Positions 1-7,789 of a DNA stretch of 64,000 bases are shown one piece after another (position 1 is the stretch's first letter; the number at the start of each line of letters is the position of its first letter). Origin of the DNA: Enterocloster lavalensis (GTDB lineage Bacteria > Bacillota > Clostridia > Lachnospirales > Lachnospiraceae); the NCBI RefSeq assembly GCF_902364025.1, contig NZ_CABJCG010000001.1:310001-374000 (forward strand). The letters are read 5' to 3'. The position numbers were made by a program, and so were the translations under genes. The notes beneath the pieces are model-generated. The model worked only from the letters and a program-made list of their open reading frames with translations. It ran no database searches and was not told the origin of the DNA.

Positions 1-1121
1 CCCTTTAACACCTCCAGGTTGCGGTCGAAATACCGCTGCAGCTCGTCCCCGGCCACGGTAAACACGGCCTTGGTGGCGTCTGCGCTGGCCAGCTTGGTCT
101 TGGTCTGGCCTTCAAATATGGGATCCGGATGCTTGACGGCCACCACGGCGGTCATGCCGTTGCGGGTGTCGGCTCCGGTAAAGTTGGCGTCCTTTTCCTT
201 TAAAATGCCAAGCTCCCTGGCATAGCTGTTGATCATGGCCGTGAACTTCGTCTTGAAGCCGGCCAAGTGGGTGCCGCCCTCCTGGGTGAAAATGTTGTTG
301 CAGAAGCCAAGAATATTTTCCTCAAAGGTGTCCACAAACTGCAGGGCCACCTCCACTTCCACCTTGTCCACCGTACCCTTGAAATAGATGGGATCGTGGA
401 CCGCGGTTTTGCCTGTGTTCAATTCCTTCACGTAGGACACGATGCCCTCCGGCTCGTGGTAGGTGATCTGCTCAGACTCCCCGGACCGCTTGTTGGCGTA
501 GAAAATCATCAGGTTGGGGTTTAAGTAGGCGGTTTCATGCAGACGGCTCTTGAGCCAGTCCGCCTTGAAGCGGGTGCGCTCAAAGATCTCGTCGTCCGGC
601 AGAAAATTGATCTGAGTGCCCGTCTCCCGGGTCTTGCCGATCACCGGCAGCAGTCCGTTTTCCAGCGGAATCACCGGCAGTCCCTTCTCGTAGGCGTCGT
701 GGTAGATGCAGCCGTCCCGGTACACCTTCACGTCCATGTGGCTGGAGAGCGCGTTGACCACCGAGGAGCCCACGCCGTGCAGGCCGCCGCTGGTCTTGTA
801 CGCCTCGTTGTCGAATTTTCCGCCTGCGTGCAGGGTGGCAAGCACCACCCGCTCCGCGGAAACGCCCTTTTTATGCAGTTCCACCGGGATGCCGCGGCCG
901 TTGTCCCGAACCGTGCAGGAGCCGTCCGCCTCCAGAGTCACCCACACCTTGCTGCAGAAGCCGGCCAGATGCTCGTCCACCGCGTTGTCCACGATCTCGT
1001 AGATCAGGTGGTTTAAGCCCTTGGTTCCCACGCTGCCGATGTACATGCCCGGTCGCTTGCGGACTGCCTCCAGCCCCTCCAGCACGGTGATGCTCTCGGC
1101 ATTGTATGTTTGATTTGCCAT
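1..1121 (-). CDS. Type IIA DNA topoisomerase subunit B (GyrB/ParE), 5' part only
   Basis: ATPase subunit of DNA gyrase or topoisomerase IV; it hydrolyses ATP to drive strand passage by the A/C subunit. The gene runs off the left edge, leaving 373 codons. Visible are the start MANQTYNAESITVLEGLEAV, the RKRPGMYIGS strap, the GHKL ATPase N-box EIVDNAVDE near residue 45, DNGRGIP, the glycine-rich GGLHGVGSSVVNALS lid and part of the transducer domain. A GGAGGGAA ribosome site precedes the ATG. The TOPRIM domain is outside the window. The N-terminal wording resembles the second GyrB-like paralogue (ParE) of Clostridia more than the gyrB beside dnaA/recF, but the part seen does not decide between them, so no symbol is given. 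Confidence 0.93.
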   Translation of the reverse strand, partial: MANQTYNAESITVLEGLEAVRKRPGMYIGSVGTKGLNHLIYEIVDNAVDEHLAGFCSKVWVTLEADGSCTVRDNGRGIPVELHKKGVSAERVVLATLHAGGKFDNEAYKTSGGLHGVGSSVVNALSSHMDVKVYRDGCIYHDAYEKGLPVIPLENGLLPVIGKTRETGTQINFLPDDEIFERTRFKADWLKSRLHETAYLNPNLMIFYANKRSGESEQITYHEPEGIVSYVKELNTGKTAVHDPIYFKGTVDKVEVEVALQFVDTFEENILGFCNNIFTQEGGTHLAGFKTKFTAMINSYARELGILKEKDANFTGADTRNGMTAVVAVKHPDPIFEGQTKTKLASADATKAVFTVAGDELQRYFDRNLEVLK

Positions 1122-1196
1122 GATGAATGTTCCCTCCAATGATATGTTCTGATGTCGGCGGGCAAGAGCGCCAGCCTCGGCGCCCGCGTTTTGACA

Positions 1197-1259
1197 GACA
1201 TTATCAGACACAGGTAACCTTTGCCCTCGTCCGCCCGGAAACCTGTGCCTGATAATGTC
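1197..1259. repeat. Inverted repeat in the leader of the topoisomerase gene
   Basis: Two 19-base arms (1197-1215 and 1241-1259) are complementary with one mismatch and enclose a 25-base loop. The arm reads GACATTATCAGACACAGGT. It lies between the predicted minus-strand promoter and the topoisomerase start codon, so it would be transcribed into the leader RNA. A second GC-rich hairpin follows at about 1158-1187. Role unknown; a leader regulatory structure or a protein-binding site are both possible. Confidence 0.75.
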
Positions 1260-1282
1260 CGCTTCATATGCCCGTCGTGCAT

Positions 1283-1312
1283 ATTATACACAACACAACC
1301 GCCTTTTTGCAA
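1283..1312 (-). promoter_or_regulatory. Probable sigma-A promoter for the topoisomerase gene
   Basis: On the minus strand a TTGCAA -35 box (1307-1312) and a perfect TATAAT -10 box (1283-1288) are separated by 18 bases. This gives a leader of about 155 bases containing the inverted repeat. Consensus match only. Confidence 0.55.
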
Positions 1313-1405
1313 GGCAAATTTCGCCTGGAGCCCGGCCATGCCCGCTTTTGCGGCCCGCGGGAAACGTTTTACGCCCATATCTTATAAATTCTTTACAAAA
1401 TCTAT

Positions 1406-1434
1406 TTGTATATTGCGAAGTTTTCTCTTATAAT
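1406..1434 (+). promoter_or_regulatory. Probable sigma-A promoter for the F420 ligase-like gene
   Basis: TTGTAT (1406-1411), 17-base spacer, TATAAT (1429-1434), about 65 bases before the next plus-strand start codon. The surrounding DNA is A+T rich. Divergent from the topoisomerase promoter. Confidence 0.6.
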
Positions 1435-1499
1435 AGAAGTTGCGTGTTCTGATAGAAGAATTTTGCAAATGAACCATAAATGTAAAGGAGTGTTTTATT

Positions 1500-2699
1500 A
1501 TGGAAGAACGTTTAGTAGGCACAATATCCCGAGGCATCCGCTGCCCCATCATCCGTCAGGGTGACGATCTGCCACAGATCGTGGTGGACTCCGTCCTGGC
1601 TGCGGCCGCAGGTAAGGACTACGGCTTCCCCATCCTGGACCACGACGTGATCGCCGTGACCGAGGCGGTGGTGGCCAGAGCCCAGGGCAACTACGCCACA
1701 ACGGATCAGATCGCTGCGGACGTGAAAGAGAAATTCGGCGATGCAACCGTAGGTGTGATTTTCCCGATTTTAAGCCGCAACCGCTTTTCCATCTGCTTAA
1801 AGGGCATCGCCAAGGGCGTGAAGAAAATGGTGCTCATGCTCTCCTTCCCTGCCGATGAGGTCGGCAACCACCTGATCGACGAGGACGAGCTGGACGCCAA
1901 GGGCGTGAATCCCTGGACCGACGTGCTGTCCGAGGAGAAATACCGCCAGCTGTTCGGCTACACCAAACACCCCTTCACCGGAGTGGACTACGTGGAGTAC
2001 TACAAGGAGCTGGTTACCGCAGAGGGCGCCGAGGTGGAGATCATCCTGGCCAATGACTGCCGCAGCATCCTTGATTACGCCGATCAGGTGATCTGCTGTG
2101 ACATCCATACCCGCGCCAGAAACAAACGCCGCCTGCTGGCAGCCGGCGCGAAGAAGGTGGTCTGCCTGGACGAGATTCTCACCCAGTCCGTGGACGGAAG
2201 CGGCTTCAATGAAAATTACGGCCTGCTCGGCTCCAACAAGGCCACCGAGGACAGCGTAAAGCTGTTCCCCAGAGACTGCCAGCCTTTCGTGGACCGCATC
2301 CAGAACATGATGCTGGAGCGCACCGGCAGACATGTGGAAGTCATGGTCTACGGCGACGGCGCTTTCAAGGATCCGGTTGGAAAGATCTGGGAGCTGGCGG
2401 ATCCGGTGGTATCCCCCGCCTACACCTCCGGACTGGAGGGCCAGCCCAATGAAATCAAGTTAAAATACCTGGCGGACAACGATTTTGCGGATTTAAGCGG
2501 CGACGCGCTGAAGGAAGCCATCTCCGAGCGCATCCGCACCAAGGACGCCAACCTGGTAGGCAGCATGGTTTCTCAGGGCACCACGCCACGCCGCCTGACC
2601 GACCTGATCGGTTCCCTCTGCGACCTGACCTCCGGTTCCGGCGACAAGGGCACCCCCGTGATCTACGTTCAGGGCTATTTCGACAATTACACGAAGTAA
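1500..2699 (+). CDS. Coenzyme F420-0:L-glutamate ligase (CofE-like) family protein
   Basis: The 399-residue protein resembles the family annotated in Clostridia as F420-0:gamma-glutamyl ligase, which in F420 makers adds glutamate to the coenzyme tail using GTP. The N-terminal part has the family pattern RGIRCPIIRQGDDL, then DVIAVTEAVVARAQGNYAT near residue 50, and a conserved GLLGSNKATEDSVKLFPRDCQ-like stretch near residue 245. An AAAGGAG ribosome site lies 9 bases before the ATG. The protein is longer than archaeal CofE (about 250 residues), and no other F420 gene is nearby, so its substrate here is unknown. It stands alone with its own promoter, divergent from the topoisomerase gene. The family assignment is fairly sure; the biochemical role is not. 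Confidence 0.75.
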   Translation: MEERLVGTISRGIRCPIIRQGDDLPQIVVDSVLAAAAGKDYGFPILDHDVIAVTEAVVARAQGNYATTDQIAADVKEKFGDATVGVIFPILSRNRFSICLKGIAKGVKKMVLMLSFPADEVGNHLIDEDELDAKGVNPWTDVLSEEKYRQLFGYTKHPFTGVDYVEYYKELVTAEGAEVEIILANDCRSILDYADQVICCDIHTRARNKRRLLAAGAKKVVCLDEILTQSVDGSGFNENYGLLGSNKATEDSVKLFPRDCQPFVDRIQNMMLERTGRHVEVMVYGDGAFKDPVGKIWELADPVVSPAYTSGLEGQPNEIKLKYLADNDFADLSGDALKEAISERIRTKDANLVGSMVSQGTTPRRLTDLIGSLCDLTSGSGDKGTPVIYVQGYFDNYTK

Positions 2700-2805
2700 T
2701 ACCGCGCGGCAGTTTAACCGCTTCCCGGCCGGCTGTTCCGGTCGGAAGGCGGTAGCCCGGGTTGCCGCAATTTCGCTCCTGACTGTCTTTTGGAGGAATT
2801 GAGTT

Positions 2806-3822
2806 ATGAAAACATTGATCAAAGGCGATCCTGTCACAGCGGCAGCGCGCACGGAGGTGGGGATCATCCCCACCTTTTTGATTTTCAGCCTGGGTTTTAT
2901 GGCCGGGCTTGTGCTGTTTGTCATGCTGCGCACGGACTGGTCCGTGGTGATGCCCTACTATCACGCGGACGGCCCGGAGCAGATAGCGGTATTTGACAAC
3001 AGCCGTGGGAAAACAGCGCTGATGGAAGCCGGGGAGCTTGAGACCTTTGGGGAGACCGTCACGGTGACCACCAGTTCCACCACCCTGATCTCCATCGGCG
3101 GGGCCGTTGGCCCGGCGGGCACCTCGTCCAACGACAGGGTTTATCAGCTTTACTACCGGTATTTCCCCGGTGAAAGCGGCGCAAGGGATACCCTGGTGGT
3201 TTTAGCCGGGCCGTCGGAGGAGCCGGTCACAACCGAGTACGTGAATGTGGAGAAATTCAGCCGCGAGCTGACGGATTCCTTTCTGCGAAACGTGCCGCCG
3301 GAGGATCAGGAGGCGCTTGAGATCCATTTTTTCCGCATGAGCCCCCATACCCGGCCAATCTGGCTGAAATACGCGGTCTACCTGGCCTTTCTTGTGGTCA
3401 TGCTGTTCTGGATATTGGTGCTGCCCGGCTTCAGCCTGATCCAGAGACATACGAAAATTGGCAGGCGAATCTCCGCCTTCGGACCTTTTGAGGACCTAAA
3501 GCGGCAGATTCTGGAGGACTGGAAGCACCCCATCTACTCCTCCTTCACCCAGTTTGTGGGACGCCGCTGTCTGATGCTCAATGAGCAAGCCGGACGCCGC
3601 CGCACCGTGGTCTGGTATTTCTATCCGCTGACCGAGGTGGCCCAGGTAAGCCTGGAACCGGATCCGGCGGATTACGGGAACTGCTTTGTGCTCACACTGA
3701 CGATGAAGGACAAAAAGCAGTTTCGCCTCTTTCTCTACACGACCGAACCGGAAGCCCGCAGCACTGAGGCTGCCCTGCGGCTTCACGCCGGCACGCCGGA
3801 AAATACCATGCGAACTGAATAA
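2806..3822 (+). CDS. Membrane protein of unknown function, two TM segments
   Basis: I do not recognise this 338-residue protein. It has an N-terminal hydrophobic segment at about residues 22-42, an extracytoplasmic region of about 140 residues, a second strong TM segment near 188-207 (YLAFLVVMLFWILVLPGFSL), and a basic cytoplasmic C-terminal region of about 130 residues that looks beta-rich, possibly a PH-like fold. TTGGAGGAATTGAGTT gives a good ribosome site before the ATG. It follows the ligase-like gene in the same direction with about 105 bases between, so co-transcription is possible. No catalytic motif is visible. Confidence 0.75.
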   Translation: MKTLIKGDPVTAAARTEVGIIPTFLIFSLGFMAGLVLFVMLRTDWSVVMPYYHADGPEQIAVFDNSRGKTALMEAGELETFGETVTVTTSSTTLISIGGAVGPAGTSSNDRVYQLYYRYFPGESGARDTLVVLAGPSEEPVTTEYVNVEKFSRELTDSFLRNVPPEDQEALEIHFFRMSPHTRPIWLKYAVYLAFLVVMLFWILVLPGFSLIQRHTKIGRRISAFGPFEDLKRQILEDWKHPIYSSFTQFVGRRCLMLNEQAGRRRTVVWYFYPLTEVAQVSLEPDPADYGNCFVLTLTMKDKKQFRLFLYTTEPEARSTEAALRLHAGTPENTMRTE

Positions 3823-3888
3823 TCCCGCCAAAGCGGTCCATAATATCCTTAAATTTCCAAACAGCGGGCAACGAAACGGCTGTATGAC

Positions 3889-3932
3889 GCAATCGCCTGC
3901 AGACGTGACCGCGGCCCGCTGTATTTTACGGA
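3889..3932 (+). repeat. Weak copy of the 45-bp dispersed repeat (family A)
   Basis: Begins GCAATCGCCTGCAG and keeps the CGCGG core, but is much diverged from the copies at 4623 and 54266. It lies in the spacer before the UppS paralogue. Assigned by eye only. Confidence 0.35.
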
Positions 3933-3978
3933 TCAAATGAAGCGTCCCGATGCCAGCGGACGCAAACGGAGGATTATT

Positions 3979-4602
3979 ATGAGAATACCGCAACACATCG
4001 GCATCATTCCCGACGGCAACCGCCGCTGGGCGGTTCAGAACGGCATGGAGAAGCAGGACGGCTACCGGCACGGCATCTCCCCCGGGCTCTCCCTCTACCG
4101 CACCTGCCGGGATCTTGGAATCCGTGAGATGTCTTTCTACGGCTTTACCGTGGACAACACCAAACGGGCCAGAACCCAGAGGCACGCCTTCACCGCGGCC
4201 TGCGTGGACGCCGTGGAGGCCATCTCCCGGGAGGACGCCAGCCTGCTGGTGCTGGGAAACACCGAGTCCCCCATGTTCCCGCCCGAGCTCCTGCCCTACA
4301 CCCGGCGCCACGATTTCGGCTCCGGAGGCATGAAAATCAATTTTCTGGTCAATTACAGCTGGGAGTGGGATCTGGGATTCCAGAAAGGCGCCGTGGGGCC
4401 CTGCCTCAAAACGGAGGACGTCTCCCGCATCGACCTGATCATCCGTTGGGGCGGACGCCGCCGCCTCTCCGGCTTTCTGCCGGTCCAGTCCGTGTACGCG
4501 GATTTTTACGTGGTGGACGATTACTGGCCGGACTTCACCCCCGACCACATCACCCAGGCCCTGGAGTGGTACTCCGGGCAGGACGTGACGTTGGGGGGAT
4601 GA
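3979..4602 (+). CDS. Divergent undecaprenyl diphosphate synthase paralogue
   Basis: A 207-residue cis-prenyltransferase-like protein, shorter than the canonical UppS at 53415 (240 residues). It keeps the pyrophosphate-binding start HIGIIPDGNRRWA with the key Asp, and a SFYGFTVDNTKRA block matching YGFSTENWKR. The later active-site blocks are altered: NYGGRDEI is replaced by NYSWEWDL, and the RTSGELRLSNFL motif by RWGGRRRLSGFL. The start at 3979 is chosen because GGAGGATTATT sits just before it; an in-frame ATG at 3937 lacks a ribosome site. It may make a different chain length, have another substrate, or be weakly active. No isoprenoid genes adjoin it. Confidence 0.8.
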   Translation: MRIPQHIGIIPDGNRRWAVQNGMEKQDGYRHGISPGLSLYRTCRDLGIREMSFYGFTVDNTKRARTQRHAFTAACVDAVEAISREDASLLVLGNTESPMFPPELLPYTRRHDFGSGGMKINFLVNYSWEWDLGFQKGAVGPCLKTEDVSRIDLIIRWGGRRRLSGFLPVQSVYADFYVVDDYWPDFTPDHITQALEWYSGQDVTLGG

Positions 4603-4622
4603 GGCCGGAGCGGTGGCCCCCA

Positions 4623-4667
4623 GCAATCGCCCGCAGGCTGCGCCAGCGGATCATTGCATCCAATAAG
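4623..4667 (+). repeat. Dispersed repeat family A, copy at 4.6 kb
   Basis: A 45-base stretch that matches the unit at 54266-54305 plus five flanking bases at 37 of 45 positions. The shared core is CAGGCTGCGCC followed by GCGG and TCAT. A bidirectional terminator hairpin follows immediately. Confidence 0.65.
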
Positions 4668-4718
4668 AAAAACGCCGGAAGCCTGCACAAATCACATGCA
4701 GAAGCTTCCGGCGTTTTC
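4667..4718. terminator. Bidirectional terminator hairpin
   Basis: Arms AAAACGCCGGAAGC (4669-4682) and GCTTCCGGCGTTTT (4704-4717) are perfectly complementary and end in A/T runs on both sides. It can serve the UppS paralogue on the plus strand and the minus-strand gene at 4959. Confidence 0.8.
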
Positions 4719-4786
4719 ACGTTCATAATTTCCTCCCGGGCCGCATAAATATATAATACAAGCCATCGGAAAGGAGATCCCATATC

Positions 4787-4933
4787 ATGAATATTCACCC
4801 GTTCTGTACCAACCTGATGAAATACAAACGAATCCAGTCTCTGGCGGAATTCTACTACCGCCGCAAGGTGGGACGCCCCTGTTTTATCATGCGTCAGAAC
4901 GAGCGGTGGACTCTGGTGACTCTGGAAATGTGA
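4787..4933 (+). CDS. Small hypothetical protein, 48 residues
   Basis: A short reading frame from ATG 4787 to TGA 4931 with a strong AAAGGAGATCC ribosome site 6 bases upstream. The product starts MNIHPFCTNLMKYKRIQSLA and ends with a WTLVTLEM stretch; it is basic and carries no hydrophobic segment. It has two cysteines and no motif I know. The well-placed ribosome site is the main support. It lies between a terminator and a convergent minus-strand gene. Confidence 0.5.
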   Translation: MNIHPFCTNLMKYKRIQSLAEFYYRRKVGRPCFIMRQNERWTLVTLEM

Positions 4934-4958
4934 GCGGCGCTCCCTCCGGCGGGACGCC

Positions 4959-5261
4959 TCACGCCTCGTAGCCCAGCTTCAGCGTGATCAACGCGTCCTC
5001 GGTGACCACCTCGTCCGGCGGAGCCGTGTAGCCCGCCAAAACATAGTGGAGATTCTCATCGATCTCCCCACATTCCTCCAGGCAGCGTTTCCGAAACACG
5101 TCGATGTTTTCCCCCACCTCCACCGCAGGCATGGGGAGCCCGGCCTTCCGGTAAGCCATTCCCGCCGCACAGGTCAGCTCTTTGTTGTTGATCAGCTTGG
5201 CCGGGGGATTAAAAATTCCGGTTTTCAGCTGCACCGATGTGAGCGTCAATTCATAGACCAT
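4959..5261 (-). CDS. Hypothetical protein, 100 residues
   Basis: Not recognised. The 100-residue acidic, soluble protein starts MVYELTLTSVQLKTGIFNPP and is preceded by a GGAGGG ribosome site 8 bases before the ATG. It has no TM segment or signal peptide; a short run with two cysteines (FRKRCLEECGE) is near residue 57. It converges with the small gene at 4787 and diverges from the one at 5407. The bidirectional hairpin at 4667 may terminate it. Confidence 0.65.
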   Translation of the reverse strand: MVYELTLTSVQLKTGIFNPPAKLINNKELTCAAGMAYRKAGLPMPAVEVGENIDVFRKRCLEECGEIDENLHYVLAGYTAPPDEVVTEDALITLKLGYEA

Positions 5262-5406
5262 CTGTATACCCTCCGTTTTCCAGCTCCGCTTTCACCGCGT
5301 TTTTCCCGCGGGAAGGGGGAGTTTTTAATTTTGTCTATTTTTTCACTTGAAAAATTTTCCATTTTGCCATATATTATTAACTGATTTTCGACAAAAGGAG
5401 AATGGT

Positions 5407-5724
5407 ATGGAACTAGAAACTTTATTAAGTAAACTTAAAACAAAATATTCCTTTGACCAGGCAGACTACAAGAAGCTGTCCGGCACCCCGGATCTGGAGA
5501 TCCGCCTGAAGCTGAACGACTCCCACATCGCCGCCCTCATCGAGCGGGCAGGCCGCCTGGACGCCATCGTGGAGTCCAGCGCCAACCTGGTCACCATTTT
5601 CGACGCCTCCACTCCCAAGGAAGATTTGTTAAAGACATCCGTCCGCTGCGTGGGAAGCAACGAACTGCACATCTTCACCCATCAGTCCATGATCGAACTC
5701 CTGGTGGAAGCTCTGTTCAACTGA
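5407..5724 (+). CDS. Hypothetical protein, 105 residues
   Basis: Not recognised. ATG 5407 follows an AAAGGAG ribosome site, preceded by a very A+T-rich promoter region. The 105-residue soluble protein begins MELETLLSKLKTKYSFDQAD and has alternating helix/strand character with no membrane segment, signal or catalytic motif. A clear intrinsic terminator follows directly, so it is probably a single-gene unit. Confidence 0.7.
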   Translation: MELETLLSKLKTKYSFDQADYKKLSGTPDLEIRLKLNDSHIAALIERAGRLDAIVESSANLVTIFDASTPKEDLLKTSVRCVGSNELHIFTHQSMIELLVEALFN

Positions 5725-5733
5725 TTCCGGCCC

Positions 5734-5765
5734 AAGAGCCCGGCTTTGCCGGACTCTTTCTTTTT
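5734..5765 (+). terminator. Intrinsic terminator after the 105-residue gene
   Basis: AAGAGCCCGGC / GCCGGACTCTT hairpin with a TTT loop, followed by TCTTTTT, 10 bases after the stop codon. Confidence 0.85.
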
Positions 5766-5830
5766 GGAATCATATAAACTGCCCGGCGCAACCTGCGGGC
5801 GTTAACCCCGGGGACAGTGGGCCGCGTATT

Positions 5831-5855
5831 AAAAAAGCCCCTGAAACTCAGGGGC
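5831..5855 (-). terminator. Terminator of the tRNA-Gly gene
   Basis: On the minus strand GCCCCTGAGTTTCAGGGGC followed by six T, starting 9 bases after the tRNA 3' end. Confidence 0.85.
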
Positions 5856-5863
5856 CGCGTCTA

Positions 5864-5934
5864 AGCAGATGACGGGAATCGAACCCGCCTCCTCAGCTTG
5901 GGAAGCTGATATTCTACCGATGAACTACATCTGC
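5864..5934 (-). tRNA. tRNA-Gly (CCC anticodon)
   Basis: Minus-strand cloverleaf of 71 bases. The acceptor GCAGATG pairs with CATCTGC; the anticodon stem TCAGC/GCTGA holds the loop TTCCCAA, giving anticodon CCC (codon GGG). The T arm contains GGTTCGATTCC. The 3' CCA is not encoded. Discriminator base is T. Confidence 0.93.
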
Positions 5935-6012
5935 ACAACACTGATATTATATCATATTTTTAAAATTAATCAAGAGGTTTTTTACAATTTATTCCGGTAT
6001 ATTTATTCCGGC

Positions 6013-6164
6013 GTAACAGTTCAGACGGCGGGAAAATTGGCGCGATAGGCCGCGTCAAGCTCGCTTGTAAGCGGGTTTTCGTGTCAATTTTCGCATCGGA
6101 TGGACATCCGATGCTTCTTGACCGGTCTTTTCCGGTCAAGAAGATGAGCCGTCTGAACTGTTAC
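6013..6164. repeat. 152-bp palindromic element (family B-like, copy C)
   Basis: Perfect 17-base terminal inverted repeats (6013-6029, 6148-6164) starting GTAACAGTTCAGACGGC enclose further hairpins, including GCATCGGATGGACATCCGATGC-type and CTTCTTGACCGG-type stems. The ends resemble GTAACTGTTCAG of the 133-bp elements at 37463 and 54981. ATTCCGGC and ATTCCGCC flank it on either side. It occupies the spacer between tRNA-Gly and the ABC transporter. No coding content. Confidence 0.7.
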
Positions 6165-6205
6165 ATTCCGCCAGCAACCAGGGTGGCGCTTCCCCGCGCC
6201 TGGAA

Positions 6206-6937
6206 TCACAGCACCTTATCCAAAAAGCTTCTGGTCCGCTCTTCCTTGGGATTTCCGAACACCTCCTGGGGCGTTCCCTGCTCCACAATGTATCCCTCGT
6301 CCATAAAAATCACCCGGTCCGCCACTTCCCTGGCAAACCCCATCTCGTGGGTCACCACCACCATGGTCATTCCATCGGCGGCCAGCTGCTTCATAACCTC
6401 CAGCACCTCCCCCACCATCTCGGGGTCCAGAGCCGAGGTGGGCTCGTCAAAGAGCATAATATCCGGGTTCATTGCCAGGGACCTGGCGATGGCCACGCGC
6501 TGCTTCTGCCCGCCGGAGAGCTGTCCCGGGTACACGTCCGCCTTGTCGGCCAGGCCCACCCGCGCCAGCAGCTCCTCCGCTCTCCGGTTGGCCGTTTCCT
6601 TATCCAGGATCTTCAACTCCACCGGGGCCAGGGTGACGTTCTCCCGCACCGTCAGATGGGGGAACAGGTTGAAATGCTGGAACACCATGCCGATGTTCTC
6701 CCGCACCTTGTTTAGGTTGGTGTTGGGATCGTTCATGGGATGTCCGTCCACCACCACATCCCCGGCGGTGATGCTCTCAAGCCGGTTCAGACAGCGCAGG
6801 AACGTGCTCTTTCCCGAGCCGGAGGGACCGATCATGCAGACCACCTCTCCCTCGGCAATCTCCACGCTGATATCCTTAAGGACCTCCAGCCTGCCAAAGC
6901 TTTTCTTCAGATTCCGGACAACGATTTTACTTTCCAT
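6206..6937 (-). CDS. Polar amino acid ABC transporter, ATP-binding protein
   Basis: GlnQ/HisP-type ATPase of 243 residues that powers import of a polar amino acid. Walker [10 protein letters not shown] lies near residue 38, the signature [16 protein letters not shown] near 135, Walker [18 protein letters not shown] ([14 protein letters not shown]) near 156, and the switch histidine in [10 protein letters not shown] near 195. The start overlaps the end of the permease gene by 11 bases, so the two are translationally coupled. The order on the minus strand is binding protein, permease, ATPase, the usual arrangement for this family. The substrate (for example glutamine, cystine or histidine) cannot be decided from sequence. 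Confidence 0.95.
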   Translation of the reverse strand: MESKIVVRNLKKSFGRLEVLKDISVEIAEGEVVCMIGPSGSGKSTFLRCLNRLESITAGDVVVDGHPMNDPNTNLNKVRENIGMVFQHFNLFPHLTVRENVTLAPVELKILDKETANRRAEELLARVGLADKADVYPGQLSGGQKQRVAIARSLAMNPDIMLFDEPTSALDPEMVGEVLEVMKQLAADGMTMVVVTHEMGFAREVADRVIFMDEGYIVEQGTPQEVFGNPKEERTRSFLDKVL

Positions 6938-7607
6938 AGGACACCTTCCTCTCTACGATCTTTGCCACTCTGGACAGAATGGTGCACACTACCAGATAAA
7001 ACAGGGCGACGGAAAGCCAGATGGGCATCACCAGAGAGGCCGAGTTGGCCGCTATGATCTTGCCGTTCTGGGTCAGCTCCCTGGGGCCGATCACGGACAC
7101 GAGGGAGGTATCCTTGAGTGTAATGATAAACTGGTTGATAATAGAGGGCATCATGGTTCTGAACGCCTGAGGCAGTATGATCTTGCGCATGGCTTTGCCG
7201 TAGGGAAGCCCCAGGCTGCGCGCCGCTTCCATCTGTCCCTTATCCACCGCCTCGATGCCGCCGCGGATGATCTCCGCCATGTAGGCGCCCGCGTTTAAGC
7301 TCAGGGCCACCATACCCGCGGTGGAAGCCCCGCCGATGGCGTTCCAGGAGAAGCCGTAGGGTTTTAAGACGGAACCAAGGCCGTAGTAGATGATGAATAC
7401 CTGCACCATCAGGGGCGTTCCTCGGATAATATCGATATAGATATCCGCAATCACCTTGAGAATCCCCATTCCGGACACTTTAAAAAGGCCGAAAATGGTA
7501 CCGAGAACCGTCGCGGCAATCAGAGATACCACGGTCATCTTGAGAGTCACACCCAGAGCCTGGAAAAACAACGGATAATACTGAACTAAAACATTAATAA
7601 CCTGCAT
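6927..7607 (-). CDS. Polar amino acid ABC transporter, permease
   Basis: HisM/GlnP-type inner-membrane permease, 226 residues with about five TM segments. The N-terminal part starts [18 protein letters not shown] followed by [16 protein letters not shown], and the EAA loop is seen as [22 protein letters not shown] near residue 140, where the ATPase docks. A single permease gene implies a homodimer. It follows the binding-protein gene after a 182-base spacer with two hairpins and overlaps the ATPase gene. Confidence 0.95.
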   Translation of the reverse strand: MQVINVLVQYYPLFFQALGVTLKMTVVSLIAATVLGTIFGLFKVSGMGILKVIADIYIDIIRGTPLMVQVFIIYYGLGSVLKPYGFSWNAIGGASTAGMVALSLNAGAYMAEIIRGGIEAVDKGQMEAARSLGLPYGKAMRKIILPQAFRTMMPSIINQFIITLKDTSLVSVIGPRELTQNGKIIAANSASLVMPIWLSVALFYLVVCTILSRVAKIVERKVSYGK

Positions 7608-7704
7608 ACGCTCATCCCAACCTAATCATTATTCTCGCCAGGGCCGCGCACCGTAACGATCCATGAGGGCATAGACGCCGGGCGGCTCCTTCGCGGGCAA
7701 AATA

Positions 7705-7766
7705 CCCCGTAGCTCGCTGCGGGGTTTTGACCTGGCGGCGCTTTGACCTTGTGGTGGAGCGCCGCC
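7705..7766. promoter_or_regulatory. Two hairpins between binding-protein and permease genes
   Basis: Stem 1 at 7705-7724 (CCCCGTAGC/GCTGCGGGG, 2-base loop) and stem 2 at 7734-7766 (GGCGGCGCT/AGCGCCGCC, 15-base loop). In the transcribed (minus) sense neither ends in a long U run, so they look like partial terminators or RNA-stabilising hairpins that keep binding-protein mRNA in excess over permease and ATPase. Confidence 0.7.
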
Positions 7767-7789
7767 GCACAGTTTGTTCTTTTGTTATA

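Noticed and set aside
2718..2753. Terminator between the F420 ligase-like gene and the two-TM protein gene
   Set aside because: A GC-rich imperfect hairpin is present but without a U run, so it is not called.
6081..7298. Long plus-strand reading frame of 405 codons across the ABC transporter genes
   Set aside because: It is the complement of two clear minus-strand genes, with no ribosome site and composition typical of an antisense shadow. The same holds for long opposite-strand frames over 10846-11982, 11696-12592, 3496-4626 and 46495-47502.
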